From Paramecium sonneborni (lineage: Eukaryota; Ciliophora; Oligohymenophorea; Peniculida; Parameciidae): 64,000 nucleotides of DNA. Shown piece by piece: positions 25,535 to 37,094 of this stretch. Every line of letters begins with the position of its first letter. Position 1 is the stretch's first letter. Below the pieces are notes generated by a model. That model was not told where the DNA came from. It did not search any database and saw nothing but the letters and a program-made list of their open reading frames with translations. The position numbers were made by a program, and so were the translations under genes. The stretch covers positions 497,584 through 561,583 of the forward strand of contig CAJJDN010000036.1 of assembly GCA_905182985.1 (NCBI GenBank), given 5' to 3'.

Positions 25535-26566
25535 TCATTATTCATTATAAATAGTCGCTATAGAAAGAAATGATTCAAATTATTTTCTATTAACATCAGA
25601 ATCATTAGAACCTTAGTGAAATTACATCATAGGCAAAGTTTATTATTGAGACATCATTTTCTAAAGTCTAAGTATTATTAAAGTGTTATATCCATAAACA
25701 ATGGAATTACATAGTCCTAAACAATCAGCCATTATAAATCTAGATCCTCTTAATTATGTAATTTCATAGTTGCACAATTTTGCTATTGCATACACAGTCA
25801 TTCCACTATAACAAATTAACATTATTATTGGATATAATAACATATTTTAAGTAATTCTTTAAGATAATTTAAGCTCGTATTCTTATTATGTATATAATTA
25901 TTATTCTTATTAGTCAGAACTTCTTGAATTTAAATATTATTCTGATTTTGTTCTTAATTTTGTCATAAAAACACTTACTCTAATTATGAACGATATACCA
26001 GCAATATTAAGCAACCATAATGGAACATAGAATAAACAAATAGATTCTATTCTAATCAATTTTGGTTTTTCAACAACTAATTAACAATAATCATCCATAT
26101 CATCGCTTCCTATTCCACATACAAAATATTAACTTTAATAAGATTTTGTTCCTAAAGGAATTAAGGCTATTAAAAATGGAATGCAGAATCCTATTAATTA
26201 GAATAGTCTTTAGTATTAGCTAAGATTGCTTCTATTTTTAATCACTGTCCAAAAAATGCATAAACATAAAAAAAAGCAAAAAAGGAAACATGCAAGAGAA
26301 GAATATTATATTAAAAATCCTTAAATTATACAAAGGATTTTATAATTTGGTTTGCATCCTTATAATATATTACATTTACCTGGATCAATGTACATTAAAT
26401 TGGATATAGAAAATGTTATATCACTTATGGATAAACACATTATCAATTTTAAAGCAAAGTTTTTTCTCATTCCCATTTTGAAATAAATTACAATGATAAA
26501 TAGAGATCCAACCAGAGACAATGAACATGCCGTAATTTAAAGTATTTTAATTGTTTAATCGTTCAT
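25535..26566 (-). CDS. Seven-transmembrane receptor, cAMP-receptor-like (cAR class)
   Basis: A protein of 336 residues after one 21-nt intron ending AAG. The N-terminal hydrophobic helix (ACSLSLVGSLFIIVIYF) is followed by a basic loop MGMRKNFALKLIM and then SISDITFSISNLMYI, an arrangement I associate with the Dictyostelium cAR group. Further helices lie at about residues 85-105, 125-145, 185-205, 245-265 and 290-310. The last extracellular loops are rich in Cys and acidic residues (CGIGSDDMDDYC). The C-terminal tail is Gln/Ser-rich. A chemosensory role at the cell or ciliary membrane is likely; the ligand is unknown. It ends 24 bases downstream of the stop of the next minus-strand gene's reading start, so the two lie in close tandem. 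Confidence 0.72.
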
Positions 26567-26589
26567 AAATATAAATATTATATTTAATT

Positions 26590-27305
26590 TCAAAATATAT
26601 TGCAAGAAACATAATCACTTTCTAATAAATCGATTTATTCATCATCTTCTCTTTCAGGTCTTCTGTAAATATCACTAATTTAACAATCTTCCTTAATTTA
26701 CTCATAATCTACTTCATAAACTTATTATTTAGCTTCAATATATAAATTAAAGTACTTTAAATAGTATTATAATTTAGTGTCACTTATTTATCCTATGAAT
26801 AGTCTTATTCTTCAACATATCTACTATTTCTACCTTCATATACTGTTTCTTTTTATTATAACTATTCATATTATGGTTAAGGTACAGCAGAATACTTTAC
26901 TTCTGTAGTTTAAAATTAAGATGTTGTTGTTTCTACATTAATTCAATTAAACTTACCTCGTCCTCTTCTATATTTATCCATTACTTCCTTAACACTCTAT
27001 CTATTAACTTCATATTGACTATTCTAATTATTCATTTAGTATTTATCAACTACTCTCTAAGATTATCTTGAAGCTTCTAAGTCATAATTACTATTTCTTC
27101 CCTCATTTTCCATTTATACATATTTAGATGTGATTACTGTTGTTTATTGATTATTTTATGTTTATCTTGGTCTAGATGATCTTCTTTATTCATATCTTTA
27201 AACAGCATCATGAAATTCTAAGTTACTTGTTCTCTAAATATTCTATCCTGATGTTACAGATCTTATCTAATAAGTTTGCCCTTCAGCTGAAAAGCTATTA
27301 TTCAT
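26590..27305 (-). CDS. Q/R-rich hydrophilic hypothetical protein
   Basis: A protein of 222 residues after introns of 24 nt (TAG) and 23 nt (AAG), exact codons. Wholly hydrophilic, rich in Gln, Arg, Ser, Tyr and Glu, with repeated short blocks such as GRNSNYD and GRNSRYVEE. The C-terminus is acidic (REDDEQIDLLESDYV). There is no signal peptide and no membrane segment. It is probably intrinsically disordered, perhaps cytoskeletal. Its stop lies only 23 bases before the start of the GPCR gene on the same strand. Confidence 0.65.
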
Positions 27306-27893
27306 TAAAACGATATTTTTTATAATATCAAATTCTCATGTTTAAGAATAGATATTGAAACTAAATAAATCAACGACTAATCTTATATCTCTACTTCTCT
27401 AAACTAATATAATAGATAAATAATAGTTATCAAATTAAAAAAGTTTTTACTTAAATCAAATATTATTATTGTTTAATATGATGAATACATATAAATTACT
27501 TTATCATTATCATTCATCAATGATTTATTTTATTTTCTATTAAATTTTACTTCTTAGAAATTTTAAAATATTTAAACCTATTTTTTCCATTAAATTGAAT
27601 GATATGAAATCATAATAATTAAAAAATCTGAATTTTTTTTTGTTTATTTTCAATTTTTTAGATATATATATGTTTTAGTAATTTATAAGTCTATTAGTAA
27701 AAATAGTAATAATAGTAATAAATTAAAATGTATAATGAATAATTAAGTAAATAATCAATTAATCTATTTTTATTGTTTTGAGGATTGGAGATAAGATTTT
27801 TTTTTGATTTTGAGGAATTATTAAAATATCTGTATTGAGAAATAAAAGGAGTTTTATAAAAATAAAGAATATTGATAATAATTGATTAATTTT
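27306..27893. other. Intergenic AT-rich stretch
   Basis: Between divergent genes. It is dominated by poly-A/T runs and short TA repeats. I see no convincing exon. It probably holds the promoters of both flanking genes. Confidence 0.5.
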
Positions 27894-28073
27894 ATGCAAT
27901 AATCCATTTTTGATTTTGGTAAAACAACTTCTACTTTTTGGCATCTCTGTGATAAATGTTTACTTGATGTAATACATGTTATAGCATATGAAGGAATAAT
28001 CAAATCTTATAGAGTCAGAATTCCTGGTTGGTTGTAAGTAAAGAATAAAAAAAAAATTTCTTTTAATGAGTGA
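27894..28073 (+). CDS. Short upstream ORF before the kinase gene
   Basis: An ATG-initiated frame of 59 residues with an in-frame TGA directly upstream. It contains FDFGKTTSTFWHLCDKC and IKSYRVRIPGWLQVKNKKK, and ends overlapping the kinase start. It may be a small protein, an upstream ORF in the kinase mRNA, or an alternative first exon joined through an unusually long 42-nt intron, which would keep the kinase frame. I cannot decide between these. Confidence 0.3.
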
Positions 28074-29707
28074 AAGCACTTTGTTCAAAGTTTCTGAGCT
28101 GTAACTTAAAAGAGCTCCTTTATTAACAATGCATGTTTAATTTATTGATCCATCTTCAGATCATTTTGTATAACTAAATTCAGATGAGACTTTATATGGG
28201 TTTCGAATTTCATATTAAGGAAAATGTCTTGAGATCTTTACATCTGATAAAGTTAATTATGAAGTTTGGAAGTCTCATTTTAGACTGAATTGTATTTTGA
28301 ACAATTTTCATGATGCATTTTCAGTATCAAAGATGATTGGAAAGGGTAGTTTTGCAAAAGTGTATTCAGCAACTAAAAAAGAAAATAATAATTAATATGC
28401 AATAAAGGCCTTCAGTAAAAGCTATATGTCATAATAATCAAAGGGGATTGAAAGTCTATTAAATGAGATAAAAGTAATGAGGAGATTAAATCATCCTAAT
28501 ATAGTAAAATTGCATGAAGTTCATGAAACAACTAATTCAATTTATTTTGTTTTAGATATGATATAAGGAGGAGAACTATTATAAAGGGTTCGTGAAACTG
28601 GTATAAATAAATATATATATATTATGATAAGGTTTTTTACCAGCTGATACAATGTAAAAGCTTGCCTTCAATTTAATAAGTGCATTAAGACATATGCATT
28701 AAAATAATTTGATTCATAGAGATTTAAAACCTGAAAATTTGTTATTAAAATCAACTGATAATAATTATGAAATAGTGTTGGCTGATTTTGGTTTAGCTAC
28801 TAGTTTAAATGAAGAACCTTTATTTAAAAGATGTGGTACACCTGGTTTTGTTGCACCTGAAATTTTAGAATATGTAGATGGATTAGAATTCTATTGTGAT
28901 AAATGTGATGTATTTAGTGCTGGAGTAATCTTATATCTTTTAATTGTATTATTATATTATATAATTAGACTGGTAATACTCCATTTGCAGGAATTGATTA
29001 AAAATCTATTCTTAAAAATAATAAGCTATGTGAAGTCGATTTTAAAGATTAATAATTTAGGTTAGCTCCAACATAAATGCAAAATTTAATCCAATCTATG
29101 TTAGTTAAGAAACCTTCTTTTAGATTAAGTTCAGAAGATGTAAATTATTATATATTATCTAGTGTTTAAAACATCCTTATTTTAAAGAATTAGCTAAAGA
29201 ATATAATAGATAGATTGAAAAATATTAGAATAATCTTTAAGGATATTCGGAATTTAAGAATGCTGTGAAAATAGGCACTTAAGAGATTGAATAAAGATCT
29301 CCATTAAATTTCAACTCTTCTGAATCAATCTCTTCAAATATCTCTTAAAATAGATAAGATTAAAGAAAATCTTCAATTGTGGTTGGAGCTTCAAAATTTA
29401 GTTAATATAGTGCTAAATTATCAAAATAAAATTCAAGAGAGATTTCTGGTAAATTATTTTTAATCATTTAGATATACCATAAAAATAGGAACCAAAAAAA
29501 TAAAAGGATTTACATAGACTTGCTCTTACTAATAGTTAAATGAAACATATGGCAAATAGTAAATAGGACAGTAATGATGATCCAACTGCTGAAAATTGCA
29601 ATATTGGTGCTATGGTCAGATAATACAATTCTACCAGATAAATAAGAATTCCTGATAGTACATTGAAGATAAAAGAGTGCAATACTCCTACTCTATAGAA
29701 GTAATGA
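28066..29707 (+). CDS. Ser/Thr protein kinase, CaMK-like, with N-terminal PH-like region
   Basis: A protein of 513 residues after introns of 31, 23, 23 and 23 nt (exact codons). Residues about 35-80 resemble a PH-type fold segment (LYGFRISYQGKCLEIF). The kinase domain has the Gly loop IGKGSFAKVYSA, the VAIK-type lysine in YAIKAF, HRDLKPENLLLK with the catalytic Asp, DFGLATS, and CGTPGFVAPEIL. An intron interrupts subdomain IX. The C-terminal 170 residues are Ser/Gln-rich without EF-hands, so it is not a classic CDPK. The start at 28066 is chosen because it precedes the first conserved block; an earlier in-frame ATG exists near 27965. Confidence 0.85.
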
Positions 29708-29824
29708 GTTCATTCAATTCTTTTTATGTATGTTTCTAAGAAATTAATATATTTAATATGATGTATATATATTTCAATAATTTTTAAATATTTAGCAATA
29801 ATAATAAGAAAGGGAATGAATAAT

Positions 29825-32800
29825 TCATTTTTTTGTATTATTTAATTGTGATTCAGAATAGATTGAGTAGAACATTGATTATTGATCATTGATTAAATCT
29901 TTAGTATACCCATACTCTTAGATTTGTCCTTTATTAATAACAATAATTCTAAATGATTTAAAGAATAATTACTTATCACAATTGAGTATTGTATTAATTC
30001 TGTGAGCAATAGTAATAACTGTGCAACTCTTAAAAGCTTTTGTAATAGTTTCTTATATTTTATGTTCAGTATCAACATCTATATTAGCAGTAGCTTCATC
30101 AATTAAGATGATTTTGCTTTTTTTTAATATTGCCCTAGCGATGCATAATAACTATTTTTCACCAGCACTTAAATTGTCTCCTCCTTCATATAATTAGGTA
30201 TCCAAACCATTTCTATTATCTGCTAATTTATCCAAACAACAATCCAATAATACTTTTTTGATTTGATCATCTGATATCTTGTTTAATGGATCTAAGTTTT
30301 CTCTTATTGTTCCATTAAAAATAACAGCATCTTACATAATGCTTGTAATTGATTCTCTTAATTATTTTAAAGATACATTTTAAGTATCAATATCATCAAT
30401 TAAGATTTATCCTTAAGATCTATCTAATAATCTAAGAATACTCATTGTAATAGTAGATTTACCTGCTCCTGTTCTGCCTACTATACCTATCTTATCCATT
30501 GGATTAATATTAAAAGATATATTATTCAAGGCATAAGGTAGATTCTATCTATATTAAACACTTAAATTTTTGAATACAACAGATCCTTGATTTGGCCAAT
30601 TATTTAATATAACTTTTTTCTCATTTCTATTCTCTTTTTCAATCATTGTAAATTCTTAACATCTTTCAAAAGAAACCATGTCATTTTCAAGTGAACTCAT
30701 TGATTCAATTGTTTACTGTATATTCATATCAATATTTGATGCATAAGTCATTACCAATCCTGCTAATGCTGGATTATTAGTGTACAATATACAATATATT
30801 ATAGCTGACATATTTACTATTAAACTTGCTAAACCTAATATCTATGTAAACCAAGCATTTACAATTACTTAAGCACTAACTATCTTTCTATTTTCATCTA
30901 ATTTTTATCCAAAAGATTTTATAAATTTATCTACTTATTAATATGATCTTATAATAGTCAAACCAGTTAGAGTCTCTGAAAAATAACTTAGAATTGGACT
31001 TTTACTCATTAATTCTAATCTTTATAATTCTCTACTCGCTTTCATATATATCCTTTATATTCTCAAACATACTCCAAAAAATATTGAAATTGGAAATAAA
31101 ATTAAATATGTACTCGCATATATATTTAAAAAAATATGACTGGCCAATTGACTCACTTTTGTATATAACCAACTAATATTCATATATATTTCAGTGTCAA
31201 GTTAATTTATATCTTTTGTTAATCTATTTATAATACGTCCTAAAGGCACTCTTTCAAAAAATTAACATTAATGTGCATACATTAAACAATTCATCATTTC
31301 ATCATGTATCTTTGATGATGATTTTATGCTTTATCTAATTATTGTTAATGCTCTTATAAATGCTAATAAAGCTTAAAAGCATCCAAATATAAAGTATATC
31401 ATTAAATATTAATAATTACTAAGTTAATAAGTTTATAATGTCCATTCTGATAACCATAAACTAGAACCTAAGTAAGCTAAAATCCAAAATATCATAATTA
31501 TTAATACTCCAATAAAATTACAATATCCTCCACCATATTAAAAATACTAATTAAAAACTTCTAGACCAATATCTCCCTTTTATCTTTCTTCTGCAATAAT
31601 AATATTATCAATTTGATTAACATTTTGTTATTTACAAGTAATATTTGTATCTACTTAGCTTTTTTAAGTCTAAATATTGTTTTCATCAACTTCTTCAACC
31701 ATATTACATTTTTGAGCTATATTTTGAAATCTGTTACTCAATCTAATATTAGCATATATGCCTGATTCTACAATTTAACCATTGTCAAATAAATAAATAT
31801 AATCTGCATATGCACAATAATTTAAAGAATGTGTTATTAATATTCTAGTTGTATTTTTTAAATAATTTAATATGCATTCCTTCATCAAAAAATTACCAAC
31901 ATGAGAATCTACTGCACTTAGTGGATCATCTAATAAATATATGCTAGCTTCACTATAAATAGCTCTAGCTAAACTTATTCTTGCTTTTTATCCTCCAGAT
32001 ATATTTATTCCTTTCTCTCCTATTACAGTTAAGTCTCCATTAACTAATATTTCAATATCTTATTTAAGACAAGAAAAATGAATTGCTTTTTCATAACTTT
32101 GTTGATGATATGGATTTCCAAACAAAATATTATCTTTAACAGTTGCATTTTAAATCCAGGCTTTTTGACTCACATATGCAATTTAGCCATTTATTTACAA
32201 TTTTGGATAATCTCTATAAAGCATCTCTCCCAATAAAGACTATACAAATGATGTTTTACCTGATCCTACATCTCCTATTATTGAAACTAATTAACCAGGT
32301 GGAATCAATATATCTATATCTTTCAAAATTTTCTCTTAATTCTCAATTTATTATTTATTCCAATAAAAATTCCCCTCTTTTACAGAAATAGCAATATCAC
32401 TATCTCGATATTCTTTATAACTAATACATTCAGTCATAATTTCTTATGTCTATAAAAATAATTGAATTCTATTCAAGCATAATTTTGTTTCTAATAATGC
32501 TGTAATTGATATTGGTAATTGTTAGATCGTGATTTATAAAATCTAAAATAAACTTATTATAGAAAATATTATTGAAGGATTCATAACATTACCTAAATAT
32601 ATGTAAAATCCAAATGTAGAACTTAAAATAATTTAAGGTGCTAACCAACCTGATAATATGATTATAGCTGAATAAAATAATCTATCTTTTAAGCATTCTA
32701 CTTCTCTTGAACGTAAATTAAAGACTTTCTATAAAAAGTATTACTCCAAAGCATTTATTTTTATGAATTTGATTTAGGTAAAAATTTCATTTATTTATTT

Positions 32801-33729
32801 AATACGATTATCTTTGGCTTCTAAAAGCTTTACTTATGATTTTATCACATTCTCACCATTTTTTATATTCAAAATAATAGTTAATAAAATTATTACAAAT
32901 CCAATAAAAAATGAAATTCCTATCAAATGATACATCAAAATCAAACTTATAACTATCATATATTATTAAATAATACTTAAATAAAGAGGAATCATAGCTA
33001 AATTTAATAAATCATTAGAAGCTAAAATCAACTTTTAAGAGTCCACTTACATTAAGTTTGTAATCTCTCCAATACTTCTATCATTATTGCTTAATAAAGA
33101 TATTCTAAGACTCTTTCTTATTATTAACATACTGATTACACTCATCATTTCATACCCTAATTTTCTCTTTTCTTATTATTAAATAATATTACACTTAACA
33201 TTCTTTAATGAGATTAAGTTAGTATATTTGACAATCTTATTAACAATATTAAAAAAATCAAAATAATTCCATTTTCTAATTTATGTTAAACATCAACAAT
33301 GTAATCAATACTCAATTTTATTAATATTGGCAATATTAACTAACCTAAAGTTACTAAAACCTATATAAATAAAACTTTTGTTAGAGGTTCTTATACATAA
33401 TATTATGATATTACTTAAAAAAAACTTGAGTAACTCCTACATTAAATTTAAAGAAAAAGGATATCTTCCTGAAATATCAATTTATTGATTAAATCTTTAA
33501 AATAGTAATAGAGTCTTCTCTTACTCATTTAAATCATCAATCATTTCAGGCTCCAATATTTCTTTCTAAGCTTTCTTTACGTTATTTTAAATTTTTTTAC
33601 TTCTAATATTGGGTATGCTTTGAAAAGCATTATTTTTGAAATTATGCTTTCAGGTTATCTTTTGCTTTAAAAGTCTAAGTTGATTAAGTGAGCATCTTAT
33701 TTTTCATTTGGGTGTAACTCATTTTCCAT
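29825..33729 (-). CDS. ABC transporter, ABCC/MRP type (two TMD-NBD halves)
   Basis: A full-length exporter. The N-terminus is soluble; the first membrane domain begins with KPLTKVLF and [15 protein letters not shown]. Two sets of membrane helices alternate with two nucleotide-binding domains. NBD1 (around 31880-32280) has the signature [14 protein letters not shown] and [16 protein letters not shown]2 (around 29900-30500) ends with [15 protein letters not shown], an H-loop TIAHRI, and [13 protein letters not shown]. Several introns are clear, including 35 and 25 nt in the N-terminal part and 24 nt near the C-terminus. ABCC proteins export conjugated organic anions and drugs. Not every interior splice site was checked. 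Confidence 0.85.
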
Positions 33730-34015
33730 ATATTTAAAATTTAAATAAACATAAAAAAGTAAATTAAATGATTTATATGTTCACGTCAAAATCATTTTCT
33801 TCTTTAAGAAAGAAATAAAATAGAAATTTAAAAATGGTTGCTTAGATCCACCCAGCAGTGGAAGGTTTATATATTTGATCTATCACATTTTCTATAATTA
33901 TTTAAGCTCTTTGACTTCTTATAATTGTTTCATAATTCTTATGGATATAATTACTATATATTTTTATCTTGTTTTCCAATTCATTTTTATTTTAAGTTTA
34001 TTAATTCATTTCCAT
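33719..34015 (-). CDS. Small protein with C-terminal hydrophobic stretch
   Basis: A 98-residue frame with an in-frame TGA just upstream of its ATG. The N-terminal two-thirds is hydrophilic and helical (NKNELENKIKIYSNYIHKNYE, RSQRAQIIIENVIDQIY), followed by KPSTAGWIQ and a hydrophobic tail. Its stop overlaps the start region of the ABC transporter by about ten bases on the same strand, so the true 3' end may lie earlier or behind an intron. No family is recognised. Confidence 0.4.
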
Positions 34016-34436
34016 TCATATTGATATTAATAGTACTTATCAATTTTTTTTTTTTCAACTAATAGTTATAATTCTTTAAGATCATCTTTATATTCTTATT
34101 TTTCTTCTTTTCATTAGGTCATATCAATTTAATAAATATTTTACAATATTGGATAAATGGCTTACAAGATTATACGGTTTTTTTTTATTTAACATTTATC
34201 ATTAAATAACTTATAATAAATATTTATTTTTAAATAGAAAATTAAGGAATTATCAATAAACTGTCTCAATAATTTTATTAAGAGATGAACCTGCATTATT
34301 ATGATTTTTTATGACATTTTGAATAATTATTTTTTTAAAATGATAAAATGTTATTTTAAGTATTAGATATTTTTAAAATCAATTTCAGAAATTTTTATGT
34401 TGATTTTCATAATAATGAAATTTTAAAATGATATTT

Positions 34437-34480
34437 TTGGAAAAGAATAATAGATTCTTTTTTCTGAAAATCTTTTCCAA
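34437..34480. repeat. Nested inverted repeats (potential hairpins)
   Basis: An outer pair TTGGAAAAG / CTTTTCCAA encloses an inner perfect pair AAAAGAAT / ATTCTTTT with a 5-nt loop. It lies in the gene-poor stretch and not in any coding frame I trust. Confidence 0.45.
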
Positions 34481-35139
34481 GTTTTTTTAATCAATTCTTA
34501 AAGATATTGCTCAATAATGATAAAATAAATTAAATATTAATACTAATTTCATATATGAGTAGTCAATTCTACTCAAAAGAGACAAATTAATAAAATTCTA
34601 GTTGAAAAAAGGAGATATGATAAATTAAAATTCGAAAAAAAAACTTCAAAAGATTATTCAAATAATTATTGACTGAGAGTAGGTATATTAAATAAAAGCT
34701 TCATTGTTGAAATGAATTTTTAGTTATCTGACTACTTTTTGCAAAAACAAAGCTTATCCTAAATTAAGACTTTAAAAAGTATTATTAATAATTAAATTAG
34801 ATTTCGTTAATTGAAATAGTTATAATTTAATTCCTCTTTACCTAAAAATACTTTTTTCCATTTTTTTTTAATATTTTTAAAATTGTTTAAGATGTAATTA
34901 TAAGAAAAAATATTCAATTTTTTTTATTAAGATATTGAGGGGAAAAGAACAGCAAGAATGTAATAATCATCAAAATTTAAGGTTATATTATTAAGGTGAA
35001 AAATATTAAAATACTTGATTTTTTTAATTTTACTGTAAGTAAAATAGAAAAGTAAAGTAGAAAAACAATGCCATAACTTTTATCCATATAATTCAAGGAC
35101 AAGGTAAAACTTTCATATAAAAAATGAAACTATTTTCTT

Positions 35140-35322
35140 ATGATAAATTAATTTATCTTCAAATAAATTAGCCAAGAATCAATTGAATGGATTATGTTGC
35201 TAGAAATTTCAGAAAGCAGTTCTTAAGATAATGAATCTAAAGATCAAGAGAAACTGACATTTAAAATAAACTAAGACACGAAGTTAGACAATGTTTTATT
35301 GATAATTAATAAAATTCAGTGA
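35140..35322 (+). CDS. Short ORF in gene-poor region
   Basis: 60 residues from ATG to TGA with protein-like composition (ESIEWIMLLEISESSSQDNE, KDQEKLTFKINQDTKLDN). No domain is recognised. It could be a surviving exon of a decayed gene. Confidence 0.28.
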
Positions 35323-35489
35323 AATATTTGTAAAATTCTTGATAACTAATATACTTATATATTAAAAATAAAAAATTAATATATAAAGAGTTAATTAATT
35401 TTTCTATAGAGAGAATAAAAAATATAAAATTTATGATTTAAGAGTAAGTAAAGGAAATAAAATTAATATATTTTAATATTTAAAATATA

Positions 35490-36061
35490 TCAAAGATTTG
35501 CTGCAATACTTAATTTGTTGCATGTTTCTTCCAATAAACTTAAAAGATGTTCTTCTGATTATTCTCTAACTTGATAAAAATGAATGATTATAGTTTTTTT
35601 TTCTTCATCTATAGCATCTACTCTTGAAACAGTTTCTTTTTAGATTTTAGTTCTTAATAAAGCAATTTTATCTTCTAGCAAACTTAAAACTTTAGATTCT
35701 CTTTCTTTTCTAGTTTATATTTCATTTCAAATTGCATTTTCAAATTTCTTTTCCAAAGCCTAAACTTCTCTATTTTTAGTTTCATTTGCCTATTCTTTTA
35801 CTAATCTATCTTCTTCTCTTATTTATATAATTCTAACTTTTTTTATAGATAATTAATAAATACTTGATCTCTTAATCCATTAAGTTTAGAAATGTTTATT
35901 CTTAAAATTCATTAAAAGTATCATTAGCTTATTCAAGTTTTTGAAATCTTTCATTTTCTACTCCAAATTTATATAATAGACAATTTTTCAGATATTTTTT
36001 TAAATACGTCCGCTACTTGATAAAACTTATTGATCTAATTTAGTAATAATAGTTATTACAT
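35490..36061 (-). pseudogene. SF-assemblin-like gene, broken
   Basis: Striated-fibre assemblins are coiled-coil proteins of basal-body rootlets, with large families in Paramecium. The hallmark ISKLNGLRDQV is present, then EEDRLVKEQANETKNREVQ and, in the same frame, TRKERESKVLSLLEDKI and QKETVSRVDAIDE. A 20-nt intron explains one frame change. However, an in-frame TGA at 35729-35727 splits the conserved coil (ENAI, stop, NEIQ), and the N-terminal part needs at least two more frame changes with no intron to account for them. Best read as a decaying paralogue. Expression as a truncated product, or sequence error, remains possible. Confidence 0.65.
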
Positions 36062-36134
36062 AAAGATTTTGAGTTATATATTGTGAATAAATTTTATTTA
36101 TGATTAAATAAAATATGTGTAGAAATAAAAATAA

Positions 36135-37054
36135 TCAATCAAATAAAAATTTTGGATTTCTTTTTATTAAAGTTTGACCTATATCAAATTATGAAATATC
36201 AGCAAAATTAGAATTCGAACTATCAGTTATATAATTAATAGTATCATCTTTAGTGATTCTACTATTTTGACTTGATATTTGATTGATATTTTTATAAATT
36301 TGTTCAACATCAATTCCTCTAGATTTAACAGCTTTTACTAATTAAATTAATTTTTTTTCTTTTTCTGAGAGTGCTTGTATTTTTTATTGCATAAATGTGA
36401 TTTAATTTTTTAATTCTATTCTTTTTGGAGAATTATGTTATGGTTTAGGATGTTCATTTTATTTTTTCAATTTTTTAATATTATCTAATTCTTCTTAATA
36501 TTATTTGATCTTTTGTTAAGTTTCACAATCTCTAATTTTAAGTTCTAAAATAATATTATAAATTATAATTACCAAATTGAGATTAATTTTCTTTGGCTTA
36601 TAATTCTAATTAATGAATACGTTTGATTAGAAGTGCTTTTTCGTTTTCATTTTGTATTTATTTTTTGAATTAATGATTATTAGTAATTTCTCTAATGATT
36701 TGTATTAATTAAATGATATAACTTGATACTTCTTATTAATTAATACATGTTCTTAATCCAATTATTAATTTAGATAATTATTCATTTAATTCTTTGATAT
36801 TGTTATTTTTTTCAAGACCATCTATAACTTATCTGATAAGTCTAACAATTTCTTTTTTTGATGCTTCTTCTTTGATATGTGCTTATTCATAAAGATAACT
36901 TTAAACGGACATCATTTCACCGCTTAACTTCATAGTGGATTGTGTATTTTATCTACTCTTATATAACTAGAGAGCATACTTTAGTTGGCTTTTTATCAGG
37001 TGTATTAAAGCTATTATTAGGATGATTGTATTTGGAAGCGGATAATGATTTCAT
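36135..37054 (-). CDS. Coiled-coil protein, unknown function
   Basis: A protein of 289 residues after introns of 22 nt (AAG) and 28 nt (TAG), exact codons. The N-terminus is disordered and basic (KYNHPNNSFNTPDKKPTK). From about residue 60 there are long helical heptads rich in Ile, Leu, Glu, Lys and Gln. The C-terminus is short and Ser/Asp-rich. It is probably a structural component of the cortex or basal-body region. Its start lies 40 bases from the divergent LRR gene, and it is immediately upstream of the decayed SF-assemblin on the same strand. Confidence 0.65.
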
Positions 37055-37094
37055 TTACAAAATTTTAATTTTTATATTAATTTTTATTTAACAG
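37055..37094. promoter_or_regulatory. 40-bp divergent intergenic region
   Basis: Only 40 bases separate the ATG codons of the minus-strand coiled-coil gene and the plus-strand LRR gene, so both must be driven from a shared region that extends into transcribed sequence. No specific box is recognised. Confidence 0.4.

Larger units (their letters stand above)
34016..35489. other. Long gene-poor AT-rich region
   Basis: About 1.4 kb without a convincing gene, long for this compact genome. It has many poly-T and poly-A runs and two nested inverted repeats near 34437-34480. The only protein-like frame is the short one at 35140-35322. It may be spacer, a very degraded gene or a non-coding RNA locus. 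Confidence 0.5.

Noticed and set aside
27759..27944. 61-codon minus-strand frame starting MPKSRS
   Set aside because: Short, hydrophobic and poly-Ile/Leu, in an AT-rich spacer; the overlapping plus-strand frame at 27894 looks no worse. No support for either being decisive.
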